DNA of 64,000 bases, taken from contig NZ_CADIKL010000005.1 of the NCBI RefSeq assembly GCF_902859945.1, positions 186,001 through 250,000 on the forward strand, written 5' to 3'. The notes under the pieces were generated by a model. It saw only the letters and a list, made by a program, of their open reading frames with translations, was not told the DNA's origin and made no database searches. Origin of the DNA: Paraburkholderia caffeinitolerans. GTDB taxonomy: Bacteria; Pseudomonadota; Gammaproteobacteria; Burkholderiales; Burkholderiaceae. Of the stretch, positions 8,526 through 17,804 are shown piece by piece. The first letter of the stretch is position 1; each line of letters opens with the position of its first letter. The position numbers were made by a program, and so were the translations under genes.

Positions 8526-9491
8526 CTATTTCTCTTTCACCTCGGCGTCCGCGAAACGTGGCGCACATGCAAGTCTGACTTTAGCCGCGACCCAACCTAC
8601 GCGCAACGGGTCTCTGGCTGCCACGCTCGTAATTTGATAGTACGTGACATTCGGCAAAGTGACGTCAATCCTTCCAATGTGAAGCGGCAGGAGGGCGGCG
8701 TAATGCTCGCCGAACTTCCTCGTCGTGGTGAATAACAAATCCGACCGCTCAAGCAAATGTGGTATCACATCCACGAAAGGCACGGCAATCGTATTTCGGC
8801 GCCAAAGGCCCGCGTTACGGAGCACGACGTCCAAAGCTGGCTGAGGTTTCCTGATGTTGGATGCCAAGACAACTTGGTTGGATTGCCCATACTCAGCGGA
8901 AGACACGTAGCTCTGTCGCGACAATCGATTCTCGTCGCTCATCAGACAGACGAGCTCATCGTTGCCCAAGAACTCCTGGCCCGTCGAGCATGTCTCAAAT
9001 CCGCTCACGATGGCTGTATCGAGTCGTCCCGAACCGAGTTCCTCAAACACTTCGGACGAGTCCATCGATTTGAATTCAACAGTCGTGTGCTCGGAACTGC
9101 CCAGAATTTCGGCAGTGATAGCCGGAACTAAAAAGCTCGAAAGTTCATCTACGCAGGCGATTAGGCATTTCCTCGGGACGATAGCATTCAACCCTCCTTG
9201 TGTTCGACCTGTCAAAAGGTCAGCGCACCCCGTGATAATCGAAAGCGACTCGGTAATTTCCAGCGCACGCTCCGTAGGCACTAGTCGGTTCTTACCGCGA
9301 ACAAGAAGTGGGTCACCGAGTAGGTCGCGTAGCCGAGCGAGGATGGCACTAACCCCCGATTGAGACATATTAAGTTGAACCGCCGCGCGCGACACACTTT
9401 GTTCTCTCAAGACAGTGTCAAGTATGGTGAACAAACGCAAACCTATGCGTTCTTCACGCTCGCATTCTTGGAAAAGATCCGGACTTGACAT
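8526..9491 (-). CDS. LysR-family transcriptional regulator
   Basis: A 321-residue protein. A LysR HTH covers about residues 17-75 (RLFTILDTVLREQSVSRAA, QLNMSQSGVSAILARLRDLLGDPLL) and is followed by an effector-binding domain. The DPLLVRG motif after the recognition helix places it in the NodD/LeuO-like subgroup, which often carries extra N-terminal residues as here. The ATG has a strong AGGAGC ribosome site. It is convergent with the flavin reductase-like gene and has no clear target beside it. The effector is unknown. Confidence 0.85.
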   Translation of the reverse strand: MSSPDLFQECEREERIGLRLFTILDTVLREQSVSRAAVQLNMSQSGVSAILARLRDLLGDPLLVRGKNRLVPTERALEITESLSIITGCADLLTGRTQGGLNAIVPRKCLIACVDELSSFLVPAITAEILGSSEHTTVEFKSMDSSEVFEELGSGRLDTAIVSGFETCSTGQEFLGNDELVCLMSDENRLSRQSYVSSAEYGQSNQVVLASNIRKPQPALDVVLRNAGLWRRNTIAVPFVDVIPHLLERSDLLFTTTRKFGEHYAALLPLHIGRIDVTLPNVTYYQITSVAARDPLRVGWVAAKVRLACAPRFADAEVKEK

Positions 9492-9643
9492 TTGCTGCTC
9501 CTGGCAGATGCCGAGCGTGCTCCGCGGGTCACACGCTGTCCATGCCAGATACGCGGTGGGCTATTGGAGCGCTGACGATTCTCTATTCTGAGCGTCGCTA
9601 ACCTTCGGAGACGCTCAGATTCAGCTTGATGTATCGTCGCGAG

Positions 9644-10003
9644 TCATCGCCACGAGTTCGTCGGCCGGTTCACGGTCAATGTGTTATTCACCGATGTGAC
9701 TCCGGGTACGTTGCTGGCAACCTGCCCAGCAAGGTCAATCTGCTGCTGATTTTTTACAGTGCCTTGGAGCGTAATCTGCCCGCTTTTTGCCCGCACAGCG
9801 ATGTCAATTGCGGTCAATCCCTTTGCCTTCTTGAGCGCCGCCTTGACCTGCCGGCGCAGCGTGCCATCGCTTACCCGCAACGAAGAGGCACTGGCTGCAG
9901 CCTGTGTATCACTGCTCGTTCCTGGCGGCTGCGCGAGAGCGTTGCAAGCCAACGCTACCGAAACCACACCCAAAACCGTACGAACAACGTTGCCGACCTT
10001 CAT
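9644..10003 (-). CDS. BON-domain periplasmic protein
   Basis: A 119-residue protein with a signal peptide (about residues 1-24, cleavage after NALAQ) and one BON domain at about residues 45-113. The domain shows DGTLRRQVKAALKKAKGL, the alternating IDIAVRAKSGQITLQGTV strand pair, and the typical ending GVTSVNNTLTV. BON proteins such as OsmY are periplasmic envelope-stress proteins that bind lipid or outer membrane. Single-domain versions are very common in Burkholderia, usually as isolated genes. The ATG has GGGGAAG upstream. No link to its neighbours is apparent. Confidence 0.85.
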   Translation of the reverse strand: MKVGNVVRTVLGVVSVALACNALAQPPGTSSDTQAAASASSLRVSDGTLRRQVKAALKKAKGLTAIDIAVRAKSGQITLQGTVKNQQQIDLAGQVASNVPGVTSVNNTLTVNRPTNSWR

Positions 10004-10223
10004 AGTGTCTTCCCCTTATCGATTGCTTAAACCTGCTTGCTTGGCCGACATGGTCGGCCGCTTAGAGCTGCGCCATCGGCGTGGGACTCAGGCGCACGTA
10101 TTCCACACAGGTGAATACGCGGCCGTTCGAGCTTCTAGCCCACTGGATACTCTTCCCGCTCGCACAGATGCACGCCAGTGAAACTGCGCTGCGAGAATGG
10201 AAAGAATTGAGAATGGGACACCT

Positions 10224-11321
10224 TCATGGCGCCAGTTTGCCCTGCACTCCATCGACGAACCAATTCATGCTGCCGAGTTGATCATCGGATAGGGATTTTC
10301 CCGCCTCAATACGAATCTTCCCCGTGTCGTCCTTGATGGGACCGGTAAACGGGGCCAGGCGCCCACTTTTGAGTGATTCCCGAGCATCGCGGGTGACCTG
10401 CTGAACTTGCTCTGGCACTGACGCGCTGACGTGTGTGAGGTCGACCATCCCTTCTTTGACGCCCCAGTACACCGGCTTGTTCGTCCAGGTATTATGCTGG
10501 ATCTCGTCGATGACCTTAACGTAATAGAGACCCCAGTTGTATTCGATGGACCCAATCTGCGCCTTTGGACCCCATTTACTCATGTCGGAGTCAAACCCGA
10601 ACGCGTACACCTTGTGGTCTTCAGCAACGGACATCATTGCCGTCGAATCCGTGTTTTGGGTCAACACGTCTGCACCGAGTCCAATGAGCGTCTCGGCAGC
10701 CTGCTTTTCCTTGCCCGGGTCCCACCAGCTGTTAATCCAGAGGACCTTTACGACAGTGTTCGGCGCGACAGAGCGAGCGCCGAGCGCAAAGGCGTTAATG
10801 TTGCGCACGACCTCCGGAATCGGCATGGAACCGATGAAGCCCAGAACGTGTGACTTCGACATCTGGCCAGCCAGGACGCCGGCGAGATATTCGGCTTCGT
10901 AGACGCGACCATTGTATGTTCCAAGATTTGGTGCACTCTTGTATCCCGAGCTATTCAGGAACACGGTATCCGGGTAGTCGCGTGCTACCTGCAACATCGG
11001 ATTCATGTAACCAAAGGCTGTCCCGATGATGACCTTATCTCCTTGCGATGCACGGTTCCTGAACACGCGTGACGCGTCTGCGCTCTCGGGGACGTTCTCA
11101 ACGCGGGTGACCTTAATCTGATTTCCGTACTGCTTCTCGGCAGCAGCAATGCCAACCTCATGGGAGTGTGTCCAACCGCCATCTCCCGGGTTTCCGAAGT
11201 AGACAACGGAGATGTCCAAGGGTGCTGGTGCAGCGTCCGATTCAACAGACGTGACAAGACATTGCAAAGCGAGTAGCGCAAGCGCCGTGTGGCGAAGCGC
11301 TCCGTGGTAGATCTTCAACAT
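10224..11321 (-). CDS. BMP-family ABC transporter substrate-binding protein (nucleoside/purine type)
   Basis: A 365-residue periplasmic protein with an N-terminal signal sequence and an AAPAPLDISVVYFGNPGDGGWTHSH start to the mature part. BMP/PnrA proteins are binding proteins for nucleosides or purines. Recognisable BMP segments are VIIGTAFGYMNPMLQVA, VLGFIGSMPIPEVVRNINAF and DVLTQNTDSTAMM. The ATG at 11321 has a GGAAA box. The longer upstream frame overlaps the preceding gene and is rejected. It begins 58 bp after a Tsx-like channel gene, so the pair forms an outer-membrane plus periplasm uptake unit. The matching ATPase and permeases are probably those at 30,963-34,685. The likely ligand is a methylxanthine or other purine, by context. 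Confidence 0.88.
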   Translation of the reverse strand: MLKIYHGALRHTALALLALQCLVTSVESDAAPAPLDISVVYFGNPGDGGWTHSHEVGIAAAEKQYGNQIKVTRVENVPESADASRVFRNRASQGDKVIIGTAFGYMNPMLQVARDYPDTVFLNSSGYKSAPNLGTYNGRVYEAEYLAGVLAGQMSKSHVLGFIGSMPIPEVVRNINAFALGARSVAPNTVVKVLWINSWWDPGKEKQAAETLIGLGADVLTQNTDSTAMMSVAEDHKVYAFGFDSDMSKWGPKAQIGSIEYNWGLYYVKVIDEIQHNTWTNKPVYWGVKEGMVDLTHVSASVPEQVQQVTRDARESLKSGRLAPFTGPIKDDTGKIRIEAGKSLSDDQLGSMNWFVDGVQGKLAP

Positions 11322-11379
11322 GGCATTTCCTATGTTTGATGGAATTGTGGGAGGGGCTGACCGAGTCATCAGTCGTTTG

Positions 11380-12234
11380 TTAGAAATGGAGCGTTGCTTC
11401 AACAAAAGGCGTACTCTGGATTGCACCGCCCAGAGAGTTGTTCGCGCCGAACTTGTGATACCAGTATTCCCACCCCACACCAACCTCAATCCAGTTCTTC
11501 TTACCCCACACCAATTGGCCCACGTCGACCATGATCTTTGGATGGAACAACACTTCAGTCTTCGTCGTTTGCTTGAAGTCGTTGCCTTTCGGCCCAATGA
11601 CGTTCAAGTAACCTTGGAGACTGAGCGGAACCGGGCCGACAGCGAACGGAATATTCCACGAACTTTCAATGTTGTATGTCCAGTGAAAGTTGGTCGGACC
11701 GTTAAAGCCGTCGTTGTTCATTTCCTTGTAGGCGCCTGGGGAAATCTGCCAGTACCCGACAGGAACGTTGATGTGGAAGCTCGGGCCAAACCGAAATGCG
11801 AATTCGCCTGAGGCGTAGTAATTGTTCTTTGCATCCCAGTTGAAGCCCGAGTTGAAGCCAATATCGGAAAACGGGCCGAAGGTGAATGCCTGTGTGTTGA
11901 AAATCTTGTTGAAGCTCAAGTCGTTCCGATACACGAACCAGCCTTCGAAGGCTCCTTGAGGTTGATGGCCGGTCGAATTCGCTGGATCCTGCCTGTTCGA
12001 CATCAGAAGTAGCGCATCGAAGAAGTTTGTGCCGTACTTGAAGCCGTCCGTATGTGTGAACTCGATATTGTTCATACCGATGTTGTTGCCATTCGGATGG
12101 TTCGGGCTGACTGTGCCAGGCATTCTGAAGTACGGACCGTACCAATAGGAAATCGTGTCGTCCGACCATTCGAATGCCTGGGCGTGTGATGCGACCATGA
12201 GGCATGCCGCAACTGCCAATATTTGTTTCTTCAT
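11380..12234 (-). CDS. tsx: Tsx-like nucleoside-specific outer-membrane channel
   Basis: A 284-residue outer-membrane protein. The signal peptide MKKQILAVAACLMVASHAQA is followed by a mature protein rich in aromatic residues and alternating strands, ending in a C-terminal Phe (EATLHF) as beta-barrels do. The SDDTISYWYGPYF start and the NIGMNNIEFTHTDGFKYGTNFFDALLLMSN segment fit the Tsx/OmpK channel family, which passes nucleosides in enteric bacteria. It is first in an operon with the BMP binding protein. A promoter with a GntR-type palindrome lies about 220 bp upstream, with the same layout as the ndm promoters. It probably admits methylxanthines or nucleosides. Confidence 0.85.
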   Translation of the reverse strand: MKKQILAVAACLMVASHAQAFEWSDDTISYWYGPYFRMPGTVSPNHPNGNNIGMNNIEFTHTDGFKYGTNFFDALLLMSNRQDPANSTGHQPQGAFEGWFVYRNDLSFNKIFNTQAFTFGPFSDIGFNSGFNWDAKNNYYASGEFAFRFGPSFHINVPVGYWQISPGAYKEMNNDGFNGPTNFHWTYNIESSWNIPFAVGPVPLSLQGYLNVIGPKGNDFKQTTKTEVLFHPKIMVDVGQLVWGKKNWIEVGVGWEYWYHKFGANNSLGGAIQSTPFVEATLHF

Positions 12235-12430
12235 ATAGTTCTCCTAAACGCTTGTTTCGGTTGAATCGTATGCTGCCGTCCCTAGGTGTGGGCTACATCC
12301 TTACTACTTCTTCCGGCATGGGAACCGGATCACATAATCGGCAACCGCGGTCCTTGTTGGGATGGAGGCCGATTTCGGGGACAGAGGATCTTCTCTGCAC
12401 CACGTGTGATGCCCACAAGAGGCTTGACAG

Positions 12431-12521
12431 CCTGGCCTTCTAGTGCGCAACTCTGGTACACCAGAAGGTATTCCAAAAAAGCCAAATTTCCAAGCGTTTC
12501 AAAATCAGTGAAAATCCCTAT
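12431..12521. repeat. Promoter-region repeat, copy 1 (partner at 35,291-35,380)
   Basis: About 90 bp here align with 35,291-35,380. Shared parts include CTGGYCTTYTAGTRCGC, the CTGGTAYACCA palindrome, CCAAGC-TTTCAAAA and AGTGAAA. The similarity stops on both sides, so it is a duplicated or co-conserved control region and not a gene. Confidence 0.7.
12453..12493 (-). promoter_or_regulatory. Predicted GntR-controlled promoter of tsx
   Basis: Reading the minus strand: -35 TTGGAA (12488-12493), 17 bp, -10 TACCTT (12465-12470), then directly the palindrome CTGGTGTACCAG (12453-12464). The layout is the same as at ndmA and ndmC. The rest of the 540-bp gap between tsx and the oxygenase gene holds no gene. 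Confidence 0.7.
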
Positions 12522-12774
12522 CTGGGCGGCTTAACGGTTGCCAGGGACAAGGCCGAACGGAAAGGTGCAGGGGTATTCGCTGGAATGCCCGTTGTACGGG
12601 GGGGTCAATGAATCTTCATGCTAAATAGAGTTTTACGTCCCAAAACTGAAACGTTGCGTTTCATGGATGCCCTTCCGCGCCGAAATCTGTAGCGATAGAT
12701 TTGGTCTACCGCCCGGCCATAGTCCTTTGGCGGCACCCGCTGATTGGGTCATGGCCTGTTTTTGGACCAGAATC

Positions 12775-13749
12775 ATGCTTACTTATACGCCCCCCACCGC
12801 TGCAAAATTCATCCCTGTCATCGACCTTGAAGAAAGCTTTTCCGCCGACCTCGAGGCGAGAAAGAAAGTTGCGTGGGAGGTTCATAAGGCCTGCCGCGAT
12901 ACCGGCTTCTTTTATGTCTCGAACCACCGCATGTCGGAATCGATGACCGAAGGTCAACTTGCCCTTGCACGCGCGTTCTTTGCACTTCCCCTGGAAGAGA
13001 AGCTCAAAATCAATATCAATAACAACCCGACGATGCGCGGCTATGAGCCAATGTCCAGTCAGGCGCTGGACGATGGCTCGATGCCAGACCTGAAGGAAGG
13101 CTTCCTGGCGGGCATTAACGGCCTGCAGGCATACGTGACCAAGGGGGAGTACAACAGTCAGAATCAATGGCCGGACGCCGTTCCCAGTATGGCTCCGACG
13201 ACAGATGCATATCTACTTGGGATGCTCGCTCTGGGTCGACACCTGATGAGCGTGCTTGCGCTGTCGCTCGAACTGCCCGAGGACTATTTTTCCGAGGGGC
13301 TCGACATGCCGATGATTACGACGCGGCTCCTCCACTATCCACCTCAGCCCAGGGTCGGCCAAGGGAATCAGCTCGGCGCGGGCGCGCACACCGATTGGGG
13401 AATGCTGACGATGCTATTGCAGGATGAGGTCGGTGGGTTGGAGGTGAGAAACGCGGATGGCGAGTGGGTGCGCGCGCCGCATATCCCTGGTACTTTCATT
13501 ATCAATCTCGGCGACATGGTTCCTGTGCTGACGAATGGCCTTTATCACTCCACCATGCACCGAGTGCTAAATTCCACGCCAGACAGACATCGTTATTCGG
13601 TTCCGACGTTCTTTGACCCGAACTATTTCTTCCGTATCAAGCCGCTGGCGTCTTGCGGCGCCCCACAGGGCGGTCCTGCGCGCGAATATACGGTTGGCGA
13701 GCATATCGCCGAGATGTACGCGAAAACGTATGGAGGCAAGGTCGCCTGA
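12775..13749 (+). CDS. Isopenicillin-N-synthase-like 2-oxoglutarate/Fe(II) oxygenase
   Basis: A 324-residue enzyme of the 2OG-Fe(II) oxygenase superfamily. The N-terminal DIOX_N part (FIPVIDL, DTGFFYVSNH) is followed by the jelly-roll core. The Fe ligands are His205 and Asp207 (HTDWG) and His262 (STMHRV), and the 2OG-binding pair is Arg273 and Ser275 (RYS). All are present, so an active oxygenase is expected. The ATG at 12775 gives the usual family N-terminus, although only a weak GGACC box precedes it. It is divergent from tsx in a purine-alkaloid locus. A purine hydroxylation or demethylation role is possible, but no substrate can be read from the sequence. Confidence 0.85.
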   Translation: MLTYTPPTAAKFIPVIDLEESFSADLEARKKVAWEVHKACRDTGFFYVSNHRMSESMTEGQLALARAFFALPLEEKLKININNNPTMRGYEPMSSQALDDGSMPDLKEGFLAGINGLQAYVTKGEYNSQNQWPDAVPSMAPTTDAYLLGMLALGRHLMSVLALSLELPEDYFSEGLDMPMITTRLLHYPPQPRVGQGNQLGAGAHTDWGMLTMLLQDEVGGLEVRNADGEWVRAPHIPGTFIINLGDMVPVLTNGLYHSTMHRVLNSTPDRHRYSVPTFFDPNYFFRIKPLASCGAPQGGPAREYTVGEHIAEMYAKTYGGKVA

Positions 13750-13894
13750 TGCCAGAGCCAGCATGGAGCAAATCCTGAGTCTTTTGGGCGAGCCGCGGCC
13801 GCCGGCCCCGCAGTCGTGCCAGATCCGGCGGCAATCTTTGGTCTAACCAAGAAGTCAGTCAGAGCAACCCGCCCGACCTGACCATATCGCTTTT

Positions 13895-14857
13895 TCAGTC
13901 AGGCGTTACTTCAGGAATGATTGTCGCGGACGTTGCAACGTAATTATTGAAGGTCGGTATGTCGCCGACGCTCTGGGCGACCAGGTCGATGAAGCTCTTC
14001 AGCTTCTTGCTCCCATAGCGTTGCCGATGGTACGCGCAAAAGATTCGCCGCATCTCGGGCTTCCACGCCGGCAAAACTGGTATCAGGCTTCCATGCCGGA
14101 TTTCCGGCTGGACGAAGAAGTCGGGCAAAAGCGCAATGCCCAGCCCGTCTACGCAGAAAGTCTTCATTACCCAGTAGTCATTCGTCTCAATGATTGAACG
14201 GCTGATATAAGGATGGGACGTCTGCTGCGAATGGAGCGTCGTCTGACTCGCGGAATCAGGCTCGCGTAGAGCAATCCGTTCGTGTTTCACCAGCTCCCTT
14301 GGGTCCGATGGCAGCCCCTGCCGACGCGCGTAGATGGGACTCGCATACAGTCCATAGCTGAGTCTGCCAATGAGCTTGGCAATCACATTCGGCAGGTCGG
14401 GTGCCTCGGAACAGATATAACAGTCCGCATCTTCCACGCGAGGAGAATCGGGTCGACCGGCTGCGTACAGTTCGCACACGATATTGCTATATCTCGCCAG
14501 GAACTGTCGCGTCACGTGGCACACGAACGTAGTAGTGAAGTGGTTTTCCGCAAGGATGCAGAGTCGTCCCTTGCCGCCGCTACTCAACTCCTGGACCTCG
14601 GCCCTGGCGAGTTCCAGCCGGCCGCCCATCTCCAGAAGCAAGGACTCGCAGCGGATATAGAAGGCTTTTCCGGCCTCCGTCGGTACAACCCGCCTCGAAG
14701 AGCGCTCAATGAGCTCTACGCCCAAATCCTCCTCGAGTCGTTGCAGATGTCGGCTAAGGGTGGATTTCGAGATGCCTGTAAGCGCCTCCGCCTTCGTCAG
14801 ACTGCATGTCCGCACGATGACGGCAAATGCTTCAATCAGCTTGATGTCGAGTGCCAT
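13895..14857 (-). CDS. LysR-family transcriptional regulator
   Basis: A 320-residue LysR protein. The HTH lies at about residues 1-60 (LIEAFAVIVRTCSLTKAEALTGISKSTLSRHLQRLEEDLG); the effector domain follows, with ENHFTTTFVCHVTRQFL in its first lobe. It is convergent with the 2OG-oxygenase gene and lies just downstream of the xanthine permease gene in the same orientation, 274 bp apart. It may regulate the permease or the oxygenase, but no LysR box (T-N11-A) was fixed. Its effector is unknown. Confidence 0.87.
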   Translation of the reverse strand: MALDIKLIEAFAVIVRTCSLTKAEALTGISKSTLSRHLQRLEEDLGVELIERSSRRVVPTEAGKAFYIRCESLLLEMGGRLELARAEVQELSSGGKGRLCILAENHFTTTFVCHVTRQFLARYSNIVCELYAAGRPDSPRVEDADCYICSEAPDLPNVIAKLIGRLSYGLYASPIYARRQGLPSDPRELVKHERIALREPDSASQTTLHSQQTSHPYISRSIIETNDYWVMKTFCVDGLGIALLPDFFVQPEIRHGSLIPVLPAWKPEMRRIFCAYHRQRYGSKKLKSFIDLVAQSVGDIPTFNNYVATSATIIPEVTPD

Positions 14858-15131
14858 CGCGAGTCAAACCAGCAGGTGCGGACGTTCGCGTCCGATTCCC
14901 GGAAAGTGCAACCATTCCGTAACCTGAGGGCGTTTCGCTCCGGTTCCGTAGTCGCTTGCTGTGACCAGAGTACCAGAACGTACGACCGTTCGCGAGGAAC
15001 GTGAATTTTCGCGCGGTAAAGATTCTCAGTCCCGGGGTGGCCCAGAAAGTTCGCGAGGCGCAGGCAAAGTGGCGCTACGTAATAAACAACACGTAGCGCC
15101 TCGTTCCCGCAATCGAATTCGCCGAAATTCC

Positions 15132-16475
15132 TCAGACCTCGAGGTCTCTCGCAGTCTCCAGTGTAAGACGGGCAGCTTCCTCGTTCGTGTCTAGGCCGTT
15201 CAATATGACGTTCAGCACGATGGCCACAACCGCAGTCAGGAGGATGCTGCTGTTGAGAATCGGGCCTAGAGCGCTCGGCAGCTTCGCGAACAGTTTGTCC
15301 GACACGACTGGAATCATCCCTACACCCACGCTTATCGCCACGATGTAAAGGTTGTGCGTTTTGCCGAAGTCGACTTTAGTGAGCGTCTTGATTCCGTTTG
15401 AAGCAACCATCCCGAACATCACAATGCCGGCTCCTCCCAGGACGCATGGAGGAATTGATGCGACGATTACCGAAAGTTTCGGAACCAAGCCCAGCAGGAT
15501 AAGAATGACCCCACCTACTGCACACACCCATCGGCTCTTTACACCCGTTACCGCGACAAGGCCGACGTTCTGTGCGAACGACGTGTAGGGAAACGTATTG
15601 AAGAGCCCACCAATGATGTTACCAAGGCCATCCGCTCTGAAACCGCGCGTCAACTCTTTCTCGGTGATTGGTTTGCCGGTGATTTCGCCAATCGCGAGGA
15701 ACATCCCCGCCGACTCAACAAAGGTCACTAGCATGACCACACACATTGACGCAGTTGCCCAAAGGTCAAATTTCGGAAGGCCAAAGTGCAGGGGCATCAC
15801 CCAGCCAATCCATCCAGCCTCCTGCAAACCCGAGAGCGAGACCTGCCCAAGTGGGATGGCAAGCAGGAAGCCGAAAACGAGACCCAACAGAATCGACAAG
15901 TTCCCCACAAATCCTCGGGCGAACTTCACCAGCAACAAAACAAAGACAAGCACAGCGCCGGCAATACACAGATAGACTGGATTGCCGAAGTCCGGATTGC
16001 CAAAACCGCCGCCAGACCAAGCCGCTGCCACGCCCATCAGCGAAAGACCAACCATGAGAATCTCGCTGCCGGTGACGATGGGAGGGAAAAATCGCAGCAA
16101 CTTACCAATCAGCGGGGCCACCAGAATGCCGAAAATGCCCGCGGTGATCGTTGCGCCGTAAATTCCAAGTAATCCCAAGTCGGGATTCGAGCCGATGGCA
16201 ATCATCGTCCCGAGCGCGGTGAAGGTGACACCCATCATAATCGGCAGACGAATACCTACGCCTTTGAAGCCAATCGTCTGGACCAGCGTCGCAAGTCCGC
16301 CCGCCAGCAAATCTGCGTTTATAAGGAACGCAACCTGGTCTTTGGGCAATTTGAGGACCGCACCGATAATCAAGGGCGTCGCAATTGCACCGGCATACAT
16401 AATAAGCACGTGTTGGATGGCCAAAAGAATCAGCTCGCCGAACGGCAGCTTCTCATCGCATTCACTATCTAACAT
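15132..16475 (-). CDS. NCS2-family xanthine/urate/uracil permease
   Basis: A 447-residue inner-membrane protein with about 14 hydrophobic helices and the motifs of NCS2 (nucleobase-ascorbate) transporters. These are an LLAIQHVLIMYAGAIATPL first helix, a FVESAGMFLAIGEITG segment with the Glu of the substrate site, and the long signature GLGNIIGGLFNTFPYTSFAQN. That pattern is typical of the xanthine/uric acid branch (UacT, YgfU, PucJ/K). It is therefore a proton-linked purine importer, or possibly exporter, of xanthine-like compounds. The ATG has GAGAG upstream. It follows ndmA and the TIM-barrel gene after 203 bp and may share their transcript. A CTGGGTACCAG sequence 73 bp upstream of the start is one base too short for the GntR operator. 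Confidence 0.92.
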   Translation of the reverse strand: MLDSECDEKLPFGELILLAIQHVLIMYAGAIATPLIIGAVLKLPKDQVAFLINADLLAGGLATLVQTIGFKGVGIRLPIMMGVTFTALGTMIAIGSNPDLGLLGIYGATITAGIFGILVAPLIGKLLRFFPPIVTGSEILMVGLSLMGVAAAWSGGGFGNPDFGNPVYLCIAGAVLVFVLLLVKFARGFVGNLSILLGLVFGFLLAIPLGQVSLSGLQEAGWIGWVMPLHFGLPKFDLWATASMCVVMLVTFVESAGMFLAIGEITGKPITEKELTRGFRADGLGNIIGGLFNTFPYTSFAQNVGLVAVTGVKSRWVCAVGGVILILLGLVPKLSVIVASIPPCVLGGAGIVMFGMVASNGIKTLTKVDFGKTHNLYIVAISVGVGMIPVVSDKLFAKLPSALGPILNSSILLTAVVAIVLNVILNGLDTNEEAARLTLETARDLEV

Positions 16476-16678
16476 GACACACTCTCACTATAGGCAGATT
16501 CATAGGCCGACCAGCATCCACGTGTGGGCGCCGTTGTTTTATCGACGCTGGGTACCAGAACGAATACCTTGGAATGAAGAAAAGACGTTTATATTTAACG
16601 CGGTGATTCACTGTTGAGTGAGTCACCGCACAGATCACCCGCTTCTACCTTGCAGGCAGCGCATTTTTTGACGTTGAC

Positions 16679-17767
16679 TTAGCCGCGATGAGCGTTCACG
16701 AAAGCTTCCAGATTCTCCGCTCGCTTCCTCGCTTCATGCACCGCCACTCTCTCCGCGTAGAGCTCGCGAACGAACCTGGCGACAAGACAGCTGTCGGCAA
16801 ACATGTTGTATTTCCATCCCGTCCCGTAGGCCGCAAGGTTGATATTGTCGATGGTCATAATTTCCATCTTCGAGTCATCAACCTCCAGATACTGGTCAAT
16901 GACTTTACGCACCAGCTCCTTCGTCGTCGCCAGCTTGTGGGCGTGCCATTCGTCGGTGTGCCATTCACCCGGCTTCGGATTCGAAAACGGGTACTGAATC
17001 GAGCGCCCCGGCCTATCAAACCCGAGGCCGTCCCACGGGCCAGTCTCGAAAGCCCACCAGTTGCGCGGGCCGTTCGGCGCAGCGGGCCGAACCTGCGTCC
17101 AGACGACCATGTTCTGCTTCAACCATTCGTCAGCAAAGCTGTCGTCGTTGTAGGGATCGAGTTTCCTGATTGCCTCTTTGTCACCCCGAATCTGGGATAC
17201 GGCGTGCTCCACCTCATTTTCAATCTTGAAGATGCAGTGGCTGTAATCCATGCAGAAGTTGAAAGGGATGCCGCGGCTACGAACCGCCTCTGCCACCCGC
17301 GTGACACGGCGAAAATCTTCGGACCACATGTCGACGTGCGATTCGAACGAAATGGTCAAGTCGTATGGTTTCGCCTGGTCGTACGTGTACAGGTAGTAAT
17401 CGACGATTTCCTGGTCAGTAACATAGTGACCGTCGGCATGCTTCGCCCAAATCATCAGGTTGTGGTACTTGGAGCCGACCTCGTGTGCACGCTTGAGGTT
17501 GGCCTTCAGGACCTCATCATCTTTCCCGAGAACGTATGTCCAGCTACCAGACAAAATCGGAAGGTTGTACTTCTCGCTCGCCTTCTGGTACTGATGCAGT
17601 TGGTCGTCATCGACCGGAATGCGGTCAACGAAATCCCAGAGTCCCGACTCCGACAGCACACGCAGCTGCTCTGCAATCGGAAGCTCCTCATCTGACACTG
17701 GTTTCTCAATCGACGACAGCTGAACACCTCGTCCAGCGCACGCCAGCTTAAACATCTTCTTTGTCAT
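16679..17767 (-). CDS. Xylose-isomerase-like TIM-barrel protein of unknown reaction
   Basis: A 362-residue protein of the AP-endonuclease-2/xylose isomerase-like TIM-barrel fold. Putative metal ligands lie in SFESHVDMWSEDF (Glu and His, near residue 145) and CMDYSHCIF (Asp and His, near residue 175). Later Trp-rich stretches (NWWAFETGPWDGLGF, GEWHTDEWHAHK) are unusual and may line a flat aromatic pocket. A strong AGGAG ribosome site precedes the ATG. The gene starts 37 bp after ndmA in the same direction, so the two are almost certainly co-transcribed. Neither caffeine N-demethylation nor xanthine breakdown has a known step for it. Isomerase, epimerase or hydrolase activity on a purine-derived product is possible but unproven. 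Confidence 0.8.
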   Translation of the reverse strand: MTKKMFKLACAGRGVQLSSIEKPVSDEELPIAEQLRVLSESGLWDFVDRIPVDDDQLHQYQKASEKYNLPILSGSWTYVLGKDDEVLKANLKRAHEVGSKYHNLMIWAKHADGHYVTDQEIVDYYLYTYDQAKPYDLTISFESHVDMWSEDFRRVTRVAEAVRSRGIPFNFCMDYSHCIFKIENEVEHAVSQIRGDKEAIRKLDPYNDDSFADEWLKQNMVVWTQVRPAAPNGPRNWWAFETGPWDGLGFDRPGRSIQYPFSNPKPGEWHTDEWHAHKLATTKELVRKVIDQYLEVDDSKMEIMTIDNINLAAYGTGWKYNMFADSCLVARFVRELYAERVAVHEARKRAENLEAFVNAHRG

Positions 17768-17804
17768 TACTCACTCCTGGAGAAATTGAGGTCAGATCGA
17801 CAGA

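Noticed and set aside
16548..16558. CTGGGTACCAG upstream of the NCS2 permease as a seventh GntR operator
   Set aside because: One base shorter than the consensus spacing, and no -35/-10 pair lies at the fixed distance seen in the other six.
16688..17695. 335-codon plus-strand frame opposite the TIM-barrel gene
   Set aside because: Antisense shadow of a well-conserved protein; rich in Arg and Val with no motif.
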